Assembly (NCBI RefSeq): GCF_900090295.1
Contig: NZ_LT607753.1
Location: 2,294,001 to 2,358,000 of the forward strand
From: Micromonospora coxensis
GTDB taxonomy: Bacteria; Actinomycetota; Actinomycetes; Mycobacteriales; Micromonosporaceae
DNA length: 64,000 nucleotides
Direction: 5' to 3'
Each line of letters begins with the position of its first letter. Positions within the stretch are counted from its first letter, which is position 1. Below, piece by piece: positions 23,898 to 30,854 of this stretch. Under the pieces are notes generated by a model, which saw nothing but the letters and a program-made list of their open reading frames with translations, had not been told where the DNA came from and did no database searches. Both the position numbers and the translations under genes were made by a program.

Positions 23898-25556
23898 ATG
23901 GACGGTGACGGCCTCCGGCTGAACATGAACCTGCTGGACTACGGGATCCTCGCGCTCTACTTCGTCACCGTGCTCGGGGTCGGCTTCGCCGCCCGCCGGG
24001 CCATCCGGACCAGCGTCGACTTCTTCCTGTCCGGGCGGTCCCTGCCGGCCTGGGTGACCGGCCTGGCGTTCGTCTCGGCGAACCTGGGCGCGCTGGAGAT
24101 CATCGGGATGGCCGCCAACGGCGCCCAGTACGGCGCGATGACGGTGCACTACTACTGGATCGGCGCGGTCCCCGCGATGGTCTTCCTCGGCATCGTGATG
24201 ATGCCCTTCTACTACGGGTCGCGGGTCCGCAGCGTCCCCGAGTACCTGCGGCTGCGCTTCAACCGCCCGACCCACCTGCTCAACGCGATCAGCTTCGCCC
24301 TGGCCCAGGTGCTGATCGCCGGCGTGAACCTGTACGCGCTGGCGCTGATCATGCAGGCGCTGCTCGGCTGGCCGCTCTGGCTGGCGATCGTGGTCGGCGC
24401 GCTGATCGTGCTGGCCTACATCACCGTCGGCGGGCTCTCCGGCGCGATCTACAACGAGGTGCTCCAGTTCTTCGTGATCATCGCCGGACTGGTGCCGATC
24501 ACGGTGATCGGGCTGGTCAAGGTCGGCGGCTGGTCCGGCCTGATGGAGGCGGTCCGCGGCTCCGAGCTGGGTGAGGCGGGGCTGCACGCCTGGCAGGGCA
24601 CCGGCAGCACCGACAACCCGCTCGGCGCGCACTGGCTCGGCATCGTCTTCGGGCTCGGCTTCGTGCTCTCCTTCGGCTACTGGACCACCAACTTCGCCGA
24701 GGTGCAGCGGGCCCTGTCGGCACGGAACATGAGCGCCGCCCGGCGTACCCCGATCATCGCGGCGTACCCGAAGCTGGTGATCCCGGTGGTCACCGTGGTC
24801 CCCGGCCTGATCGCCCTGGTGACGGTGAAGGGGCTGGGCGCCGAGTCCGGCGACCTGGTCTACAACAACGCGATCCCGCTGCTGATGCGCGACCTGCTCC
24901 CCAACGGGGTGCTCGGGGTGGCGGTGACCGGCCTGGTCGCCTCGTTCATGGCCGGCATGGCGGCCAACGTCAGCGGCTTCAACACCGTGTTCACGTACGA
25001 CATCTGGCAGGCGTACGTGCGTCAGGACCGCTCCGACGAGTACTACATCCGGGTGGGTCGGCTCGCCACCGTCGGCGGGGTGCTGGTCGGCATCGGCACG
25101 GCGTTCATCGCCGCCGGGTTCAGCAACATCATGAACTACATCCAGGCGCTCTTCTCGCTGTTCAACGCCCCGCTCTTCGCGACCTTCATCATCGGGATGT
25201 TCTGGAAGCGGATGAGCCCGCTGGCCGGCTTCTGGTCGCTGCTGTCGGGCACGCTGGCGGCGCTGGCCACGTACCTGCTCTACAAGGCCGGGGTGGTCGC
25301 CTTCAACTCCGACCTGGAGGAGAGCTTCTGGGGCGCGGGCATCGCCTTCGTGACCGTCGCGGTCGTCGCCGTGGTGGTCACCCCGCTCACCCGGCCCAAG
25401 CGCGACGAGGAGCTGGCCGGCCTGGTCTACGGCATGGGTGGAGTGGACCTCAAGGCCGGCGTGCTGGCCGGGGACCGGGTCTGGTGGCGCTCCCCGGTGC
25501 TGCTCGGCGCGATCGCCCTGGTCCTGGCCGTGGTCCTCTACATCCCGGTCTTCTGA
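23898..25556 (+). CDS. Sodium:solute symporter family protein
   Basis: Integral membrane symporter (SSS/SLC5 fold), 552 residues, about 13-14 transmembrane helices. Helix 1 is DYGILALYFVTVLGVGFAA; the family block FLSGRSLPAWVTGLAFVSANLGALEIIGMAANGAQYG contains the sodium-site region of TM1-2. VGGLSGAIYNEVLQFF matches the TM5 signature, and MAANVSGFNTVFTYD the TM8 sodium-site serine/threonine region. ATG 23898 is preceded by GAGAGG; a GTG at 23889 is in frame but too close to it. The substrate may be a sugar or organic solute and cannot be fixed. A 102-residue membrane protein follows 32 bases downstream and may be its accessory subunit. Confidence 0.9.
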   Translation: MDGDGLRLNMNLLDYGILALYFVTVLGVGFAARRAIRTSVDFFLSGRSLPAWVTGLAFVSANLGALEIIGMAANGAQYGAMTVHYYWIGAVPAMVFLGIVMMPFYYGSRVRSVPEYLRLRFNRPTHLLNAISFALAQVLIAGVNLYALALIMQALLGWPLWLAIVVGALIVLAYITVGGLSGAIYNEVLQFFVIIAGLVPITVIGLVKVGGWSGLMEAVRGSELGEAGLHAWQGTGSTDNPLGAHWLGIVFGLGFVLSFGYWTTNFAEVQRALSARNMSAARRTPIIAAYPKLVIPVVTVVPGLIALVTVKGLGAESGDLVYNNAIPLLMRDLLPNGVLGVAVTGLVASFMAGMAANVSGFNTVFTYDIWQAYVRQDRSDEYYIRVGRLATVGGVLVGIGTAFIAAGFSNIMNYIQALFSLFNAPLFATFIIGMFWKRMSPLAGFWSLLSGTLAALATYLLYKAGVVAFNSDLEESFWGAGIAFVTVAVVAVVVTPLTRPKRDEELAGLVYGMGGVDLKAGVLAGDRVWWRSPVLLGAIALVLAVVLYIPVF

Positions 25557-25588
25557 GCCGGTTCCGCTAGCCGAGGGAGGCTGACGCC

Positions 25589-25897
25589 ATGGAGCACCAG
25601 CACAGCGAACGGGCGCACGACCCGCTGGTCGAGGAGACCGAACAGGAGCGGGCCCGGTCCGCCGCGGCCCGGCTCTTCGACATCCGCCGGGTGATCGGTG
25701 GGCTGTTCGTCGCGTACGGGCTGATCGTCGGGTTGGTCGGGCTCTTCGACGGGCAGTCGGAGATCGACAAGGCGCAGGGAGTCCGGATCAACCTCTGGGC
25801 CGGGCTGGTGATGCTGCTCTTCGGGCTGGTCATGCTCGCCTGGCAGTGGCTGCGCCCGGTCGAGCCGCCCACCGCCGAGGAGGCCCGGGAGGTCTGA
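25589..25897 (+). CDS. Small two-helix membrane protein next to symporter
   Basis: Protein of 102 residues with two hydrophobic helices (VIGGLFVAYGLIVGLVGLF, about 35-53, and INLWAGLVMLLFGLVMLAW, about 69-87) and charged ends. GAGGGAGG precedes ATG 25589, and the short gap to the symporter gene suggests one transcript. It is not a recognisable DUF485 protein, but the position recalls small partners of SSS transporters. Function unknown. Confidence 0.7.
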   Translation: MEHQHSERAHDPLVEETEQERARSAAARLFDIRRVIGGLFVAYGLIVGLVGLFDGQSEIDKAQGVRINLWAGLVMLLFGLVMLAWQWLRPVEPPTAEEAREV

Positions 25898-25964
25898 CCT
25901 CGACCGGCATGGGCCCGTCCCAGCGGGGTACGCGAGATCGGAGAGTCTGGGACAGGAGGGCACC

Positions 25965-26345
25965 ATGACGGATCGTGACCCCAACCGCGGGCGGCCGCTG
26001 GAGGAGAGCCCGGAGGTGGCCGCCGCGGTGGACGACGAGACCACCGTGCCGCAGCTCGCCACGGGCGGCGGCACCGACCGGGACAACCCGTTCTCCGCCG
26101 AGCCGGGCGGGGGCCCGGACGAGACCGAGGACCTGCTGGGCGACCCGTACGCCGCGGGCACCGGCGCGACCGGCACCGGCACCGGCGCGGCCGGGGACAA
26201 CATCCGTACCGGCGCGGAGCAGCCCTGGGAGCCGGAGGACCTGGTGATGGCCCGGGGGCAGGACGTCACCCCGGAGAACCTGGAGCGGGCCCGCCGCGAC
26301 CTGGCCGAGCTGGGGCAGGCGGCCATCGAGAAGACCGTGCCCTGA
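25965..26345 (+). CDS. Small acidic protein of unknown function
   Basis: Protein of 126 residues, acidic and Gly/Thr-rich, mostly disordered (GTGATGTGTGAAGDN), with a short charged helix at the C-terminus (TPENLERARRDLAELGQAAIE). No signal, membrane segment or known motif. ATG 25965 has GGAGGG about nine bases upstream. It could be co-transcribed with the symporter pair (67-base gap). The unit ends at a strong hairpin. Confidence 0.6.
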   Translation: MTDRDPNRGRPLEESPEVAAAVDDETTVPQLATGGGTDRDNPFSAEPGGGPDETEDLLGDPYAAGTGATGTGTGAAGDNIRTGAEQPWEPEDLVMARGQDVTPENLERARRDLAELGQAAIEKTVP

Positions 26346-26376
26346 CCGGTCACCGGCCGTCCGCCCGACCCGGCGG

Positions 26377-26418
26377 GGGCCCCTGGCCCGACCGGTGAAC
26401 CGGTCGGACCAGGGGCCC
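26377..26418. terminator. Bidirectional hairpin terminator
   Basis: GGGCCCCTGG-c-CCGACCGG pairs with CCGGTCGG-a-CCAGGGGCCC around TGAA, an 18-bp stem with one mismatch, between convergent genes. Confidence 0.78.
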
Positions 26419-26477
26419 TGGGGAACCTGCCGCGACAGTGCCTCACTCCTGCCGCGGCGGGTTGGCCGTCCGCCTGG

Positions 26478-28280
26478 TCAGGAGAGCGGCGGGTAGGCGT
26501 TCTGCATCAGCTGGGCGAACTGCGCCGGGAACCAGGCGCCCGAGATCGGGGCGTCCGGCAGGGCGCCGCTCATGCTGTTGCCGTTGCGGGCGTTACCGGT
26601 GTAGGTCGGGTCGCACATCCGGTCGAAGCCCTTGCCCTCGTTGTTCGGGATCTCCTTGCTGGAGCCGTCCGACTCACCCGGGGGCTTGACCCAGACGTAG
26701 GCGTCGATGCCGGGCTCCGGCGCGGCCTTCGGCCGCTCACCCAGACCCGCACCGGCCTGGTTGCACCAGTTGCCGGCGTGGATCCGCCGGTCGATACGGC
26801 CACCGTCGACGTAGGCGTCGACGCTGGTCATCGGGCCGGGGCCGGTGGGCCGGGCGGTGCCGCCCCAACCGTTGCGGGAGGTGTCGATCAGCATGCCGAT
26901 CTTCGGGTCGAAGCCCTTGGAGACCAGCTCGTTGCGGAACGCCTGGGCGAACGACAGCTCGTCGACGTAGAAGTTCCAGTCGACCCACTTCGACTGCCGC
27001 ACCGTGGTGCCGTTCACCGAGTCGGTCACCTTGAAGTTCGTCTCCTTGAGAGCCGAGTAGTTCGCGGTGTTGACGATGAAGCCGTGCACGTTGTTCACCG
27101 TGCTGCCGGAGGCCACCGCGGCGTCCTTCAGGATCTGGGCGGTGGGGCTGAAGTTGCTGTCCCAGCCGATCCAGCCGTGGTGCGCGGCGTCGATGTAGTT
27201 GTAGACGTTGCCGATCGCGCCCAGCTTGTTCAGGGCGTAGCCGACACCGTTGACGTACGCGCCGTTGGCCTTGACCGTGTCGCACATCGCCGTGCCGCCC
27301 GGCTTGCCGGAGGTGTTGGTCACCAGGTTCGGCAGCGAGTCGATCTCGATGATGTTGATGATCCGCAGGTCCTTGTACTTCGCGTCGCCCTGGATCGCGG
27401 CGATCGGGTCGATGTACTCGGCCTTGTAGCGGGGCAGCTCGTCCGGGCCCAGCTCGCCGTTGGAGGCGAGCGCCGCGCAGTCGCGGCCGGGCAGGTTGTA
27501 GATGACGAACTGGATGTAGTTCGCCCCCTGCTCGAGCGCCTTGTTCAGGTGGTCACGCACGCCCATGGCGCCGTTGGAGCTGCTGTCCGGGGTGCCGTTG
27601 ATGGCGGCGATCCGGTCGATCCACACGGCGGTCGGGTTGTTCGACACCCGGTTGCCGCCCGCGACGGACTCGGCCTTGGCCTTCCACTCCGGGTTCACGT
27701 ACCCCTTGGCGTTCAGGTACGGGTTGTCCACCCGCTGTCCCGGCGGCGGCGTCGTCGGCGGGGGCGTGGTGGGCGGAGGCGTGGTGGGCGGAGGCGTGGT
27801 GGGCGGGGGCGTGGTGGGCGGCGGGGTCGACGGCGGCGGGGTGGTGGGGGTGCCGCCGTTGCAGACCACGCCGTTCAGGGTGAACGAGGTCGGCTTCGGG
27901 TTGCTGCCGCTCCACGCGCCGTTGAACCCGATGCTGGTGCTGGCGCCCGAGGCGAGCGATCCGTTGTACGACTCGTTCGTCGCGGTGACGTTCTGACCGC
28001 TCTGCGACCACTTCGCCGACCAGCCCTGCTGCACACGCTGGCTGCTGTTCGGGAAGGTGAAGCCGAGGTTCCACGAACTGACCGGGTCACCGAGGTTCTT
28101 GATGACGACGGTGGCGGTGAAGCCACCGGGCCAGTCGTTGGTGGTGTAGTCGACGCTGCACTGGGTCGCGGCCTGCGCCGCGGTGACCGGAATGGTCACC
28201 AGCCCGCCGGCCACCAGGGCGCTCGCACCGGCGAGTGCGACCGCCCGGCGCCTGCCGGACAGGTTTCTCCACAGATTCAT
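26478..28280 (-). CDS. Secreted GH6 cellulase with CBM2
   Basis: Extracellular cellobiohydrolase/endoglucanase of 600 residues. A signal peptide (RRRAVALAGASALVAGG...AQAA, about 1-37) is followed by a CBM2 cellulose-binding domain (38-140: QCSVDYTTNDWPGGFTATV, conserved Trp and end Cys), a Thr-Pro linker of about six TPPPT repeats, and a GH6 catalytic domain. GH6 signatures are VIYNLPGRDCAALASNGEL and IIEIDSLPNLV, with the catalytic Asp residues in RDC and EIDS. ATG 28280 has AAGGAG nine bases upstream. A CebR-like box lies about 255 bases upstream, suggesting induction by cello-oligosaccharides. Cellobiohydrolase versus endoglucanase cannot be decided here. Confidence 0.93.
   Translation of the reverse strand: MNLWRNLSGRRRAVALAGASALVAGGLVTIPVTAAQAATQCSVDYTTNDWPGGFTATVVIKNLGDPVSSWNLGFTFPNSSQRVQQGWSAKWSQSGQNVTATNESYNGSLASGASTSIGFNGAWSGSNPKPTSFTLNGVVCNGGTPTTPPPSTPPPTTPPPTTPPPTTPPPTTPPPTTPPPGQRVDNPYLNAKGYVNPEWKAKAESVAGGNRVSNNPTAVWIDRIAAINGTPDSSSNGAMGVRDHLNKALEQGANYIQFVIYNLPGRDCAALASNGELGPDELPRYKAEYIDPIAAIQGDAKYKDLRIINIIEIDSLPNLVTNTSGKPGGTAMCDTVKANGAYVNGVGYALNKLGAIGNVYNYIDAAHHGWIGWDSNFSPTAQILKDAAVASGSTVNNVHGFIVNTANYSALKETNFKVTDSVNGTTVRQSKWVDWNFYVDELSFAQAFRNELVSKGFDPKIGMLIDTSRNGWGGTARPTGPGPMTSVDAYVDGGRIDRRIHAGNWCNQAGAGLGERPKAAPEPGIDAYVWVKPPGESDGSSKEIPNNEGKGFDRMCDPTYTGNARNGNSMSGALPDAPISGAWFPAQFAQLMQNAYPPLS
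27741..27851 (-). repeat. Pro-Thr linker repeat of the cellulase
   Basis: Imperfect 15-bp tandem repeat (on the + strand GTGGTGGGCGGAGGC and variants) encoding TPPPT units between CBM2 and GH6. Copy number is likely to vary between strains through slippage. Confidence 0.8.
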
Positions 28281-28837
28281 GCCACTGAACTCCTTGGGCG
28301 AGACCGGATCCGTGTTACGGCCCGGCACGTGGCCCGGCGGCACGCCCTGTACAGGACGGCCCTCGGCGCCAACGGGATTTCGGGGGGGTGCGCCCGACCC
28401 GGACGGGCGTGGTGGTGGGGGTGACCGGTCCACCGGACCGGTCGGGTGGCCCACGTCGTCCGGCTCTCACCGGTTGCCCTCGACGCCTGCCGTCGCGGTT
28501 GTAGCTCCCCGTACCGCGTGCAGCGATTCTTGCATGGGAGCGCTTCCATGGCAATGCCTCGATACCCGGCCGAAGCGTTCCGACACGGGGCGGGCGTGGC
28601 GACAAGGCCGGGACATTCGCCCCCGGCGAGCGGCTACGCCCCGGGGGCCACCAGAGGGCGCGCCACCGCCGGAAGGCCCGGAACCCCGACACAAGCCGCC
28701 TAGCACCGCCAAAGCCCTGATCGTCCGCAAACTCTAAAACACGAATCTTTCCCCGGATAAGTCGCGAAACGGTCTAACGTCGGTCATAGCTCGACTGACG
28801 TCGGGCTCAGGACAACAGGGATGGAGTGACGCAGGTC
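28281..28837. other. Divergent intergenic region, cellulase and surface protein
   Basis: This stretch of 557 bases holds the long cellulase leader (28281-28534), the CebR-like box, and the promoter region of the surface-protein gene. An A/T-richer stretch at 28733-28795 is the most promoter-like part, but no clear -35/-10 pair could be fixed. No gene or stable RNA was seen. Confidence 0.5.
28535..28548. promoter_or_regulatory. CebR-like operator
   Basis: TGGGAGCGCTTCCA is one base from the CebR consensus TGGGAGCGCTCCCA, and the near-palindrome extends to CATG on both ends (28533-28550). It lies 255 bases upstream of the cellulase ATG. CebR is the LacI-family repressor of cellulose use in Streptomyces and relatives; its gene is not in the window. 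Confidence 0.7.
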
Positions 28838-30112
28838 ATGGCTAACAAGATGCTCGGGAAGGTCGTCGCGGGTGCCGCGCTCGGCGGCGCGTCCCTCCTG
28901 GTGTTCACGCCGGGGATCGCGTTCGCGGACGGTGCCCAGCCCGGCGGGGACCGTGAGGGCAAGGTCATCGCCAAGCCGCACGCCGTCAAGCCCGGCGAGA
29001 AGGTCAAGCTCCTGGAGATCTGCCCGACGCCGCAGGAACACGCCTACGTCTGGTCGAAGGTCACCGGCAAGGTGAAGCTCAAGCCGGCCGGTGAGGGCCG
29101 CGGCGAGCACGACGGCAAGGACAAGGGCGGCTCCTGGGAAGGCGACAAGGGCGGCTCCTGGGAAGGCGACCAGGGCGGCTCGTGGGGCGGCGACAAGGGC
29201 GGCGACAAGGGTGACGACGGCAAGCAGCCGCAGCCGCCGGCCAACGGTGGCCAGCCCCCGGCCGGGGGCGCCCAGCCGCCGGCGGGCGGTTGGGGCGGCG
29301 GCTTCGCCGCGGACGTCGCGCCGGGGCGGGACGGCAAGGCCCACGAGGACGAGCGGGCCGGGGCGGGCCGCGAGCACGGCAAGCACCACTGGAAGGGCCA
29401 CGAGTACGGCCAGGAGGCCGGCGCCGAGGGCGAGCGCTCGTGGAAGGGCGGCGACTCCGGCTCGTACGGCGGCGGGTCCGACTCGTACGGCAGCGGGTCC
29501 GGCTCGTACGGCGGCGGGTCCGACTCGTGGAAGGGCGGCGAGTCCGACTCGTACGGCAGCGAGCGCGGCTCGTACGGCAGCGGGTCCGACTCGTACGGCA
29601 GCGAGCGCGGCTCGTACGGCAGCGGGTCCGACTCGTACGGCAGCGAGCGCGGCTCGTACGGCAGCGGGTCCGACTCGTACGGCGGCGAGCGCGGCTCGTA
29701 CGGCCAGGACGCCGAGGCCGGCGCCGACGCCTGGAAGGGCCACGGCGCCGAGTACGCCGAGGACGCCGCCGGGGCCGAGGCCGAGTACGGCTGGAAGGGC
29801 CACGGCAAGTACGGCGAGGACGAGGCGGCCGCCGGCGCGGAGCGCGGCTGGGAGCACAAGAAGGACTTCGTCTACTACGGCGAGGCCCAGGTCGCTCCGG
29901 ACGCCGCCCCGGGCACGTACGAGCTCAAGGGCTCGTGCGGCGAGGGCAAGCTGGTGGTCCTCCCCCGCGGCCACGTGGACGGCGGTGACGGTGGCATGAC
30001 CACCACCGGCACCGACCGCGAGCTGGCGCTGGGCGGGGCGGGCATGATCGGCGCGGCCGCCCTGGGTGGCATCGTGCTGATGCGCCGGCGGCGGGCCGAT
30101 GGGCTCGTCTGA
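28838..30112 (+). CDS. Repeat-rich surface protein with C-terminal anchor, sortase partner
   Basis: Exported protein of 424 residues. A signal peptide (MLGKVVAGAALGG...GIAFA) is followed by a small N-terminal domain ending in ICPTPQEHAYVW, then low-complexity Gly/Lys/Pro and Ser-Tyr-Gly regions with four 14-residue repeats. A C-terminal domain (VAPDAAPGTYELKGSCGEGKLVV) contains the second Cys. The end resembles a cell-wall sorting signal: M387-T-T-T-G391, a hydrophobic stretch (LALGGAGMIGAAALGGIVLM) and RRRR. The LPxTG pentapeptide is degenerate. The gene overlaps a class F sortase gene by 14 bases. ATG 28838 is preferred to GTG 28826. Role unknown; possibly a wall-attached, spore- or aerial-surface protein. 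Confidence 0.8.
   Translation: MANKMLGKVVAGAALGGASLLVFTPGIAFADGAQPGGDREGKVIAKPHAVKPGEKVKLLEICPTPQEHAYVWSKVTGKVKLKPAGEGRGEHDGKDKGGSWEGDKGGSWEGDQGGSWGGDKGGDKGDDGKQPQPPANGGQPPAGGAQPPAGGWGGGFAADVAPGRDGKAHEDERAGAGREHGKHHWKGHEYGQEAGAEGERSWKGGDSGSYGGGSDSYGSGSGSYGGGSDSWKGGESDSYGSERGSYGSGSDSYGSERGSYGSGSDSYGSERGSYGSGSDSYGGERGSYGQDAEAGADAWKGHGAEYAEDAAGAEAEYGWKGHGKYGEDEAAAGAERGWEHKKDFVYYGEAQVAPDAAPGTYELKGSCGEGKLVVLPRGHVDGGDGGMTTTGTDRELALGGAGMIGAAALGGIVLMRRRRADGLV
29543..29707 (+). repeat. 42-bp tandem repeat in the surface protein gene
   Basis: Units begin at 29543, 29585, 29627 and 29669; the first three are near identical and the fourth diverges after the middle. Each encodes S-D-S-Y-G-S-E-R-G-S-Y-G-S-G. 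A less regular upstream version covers about 29455-29530. Confidence 0.9.
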
Positions 30113-30791
30113 CCAGACGGCGACACGGGCCGGCGGCCGTCACGGGAGACCGTGGCGCGCCGCCGGCGCGGCCGTCGTCGTCCTGCTGGCCGTCGCGGGC
30201 GCCGGCATGATCGGCGCGTCGCTGCGGACCGAGCCGCCACCCCGCCCACCGCAGCCGATCGCCCAGGCCGCCCCGGACGCCCGGACCGACCCGGACGCCG
30301 GCGGGATCGACGAGGCGGCGGTGCCCACCCCCCTGCCCCGCTCGGCCCCCGTCACCGTCTCGATCCCGCGCATCGGCGTCGACGCCGAGGTCATGTCGCT
30401 GGGCACCAACCCGGACGGCACCGTCCAGGTCCCCCCGCTGGACCAGGCCCAACGCGCCGGCTGGTACTCCCCCGGCGCCAGCCCGGGTGAGGCCGGCAAC
30501 GCGGTGATCGTGGGGCACGTCGACTCGGCGAAGCTCGGCCCGGCCGTCTTCTTCCAGCTGGGCTCCCTGAGCCGGGGCGACACCATCACCGTCGCCCGGG
30601 ACGACGGGACGACGGCCACCTTCACCGTCGCCGACGTGCGGTCGTACCCGAAGGCGGAGTTCCCCCACGAGCTGGTCTTCGGCCCGAACGAGCGGCCCGC
30701 TCTGCGGGTGGTGACCTGCGGCGGCGTGTTCGACCAGACGGCCGGCAGCTACACCGACAACGTCATCGTCTTCGCCACGATGACCTCCTGA
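30099..30791 (+). CDS. Class F sortase
   Basis: Membrane-anchored transpeptidase of 230 residues that should attach a surface protein to the cell envelope. One N-terminal helix (AAVVVLLAVAGAGMIGASL, about 24-42), a Pro-rich spacer, then the class F catalytic domain: VSIPRIGVDAEV, catalytic His in IVGHVDS (H140) and catalytic Cys in VVTCGG (C207), ending SYTDNVIVFATM. No Arg occurs between C207 and the C-terminus, so the usual third catalytic residue is not in its normal place. It overlaps the repeat protein gene by 14 bases, which makes that protein the probable substrate. Confidence 0.88.
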   Translation: MGSSDQTATRAGGRHGRPWRAAGAAVVVLLAVAGAGMIGASLRTEPPPRPPQPIAQAAPDARTDPDAGGIDEAAVPTPLPRSAPVTVSIPRIGVDAEVMSLGTNPDGTVQVPPLDQAQRAGWYSPGASPGEAGNAVIVGHVDSAKLGPAVFFQLGSLSRGDTITVARDDGTTATFTVADVRSYPKAEFPHELVFGPNERPALRVVTCGGVFDQTAGSYTDNVIVFATMTS

Positions 30792-30803
30792 GGTCCGGAC
30801 GCG

Positions 30804-30847
30804 GACGCGCCTGCGGCGGGACCGTCGGGTCCCGCCGCAGGCGCGTC
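30804..30847. terminator. 20-bp perfect bidirectional terminator
   Basis: Twenty paired bases (30804-30823 with 30828-30847) around a GTCG loop, between the convergent sortase and glutamate dehydrogenase genes. The longest perfect stem found in the window. Confidence 0.82.
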
Positions 30848-30854
30848 GGACGCG

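Noticed and set aside
22068..24632. Open frame of about 854 codons on the - strand
   Set aside because: Lies opposite three genes with clear motifs, including the symporter; no recognisable domain.
27741..27851. Short regular repeats resembling a CRISPR array
   Set aside because: They are 15-bp coding repeats of the cellulase linker without spacers; the same holds for 29543-29707.
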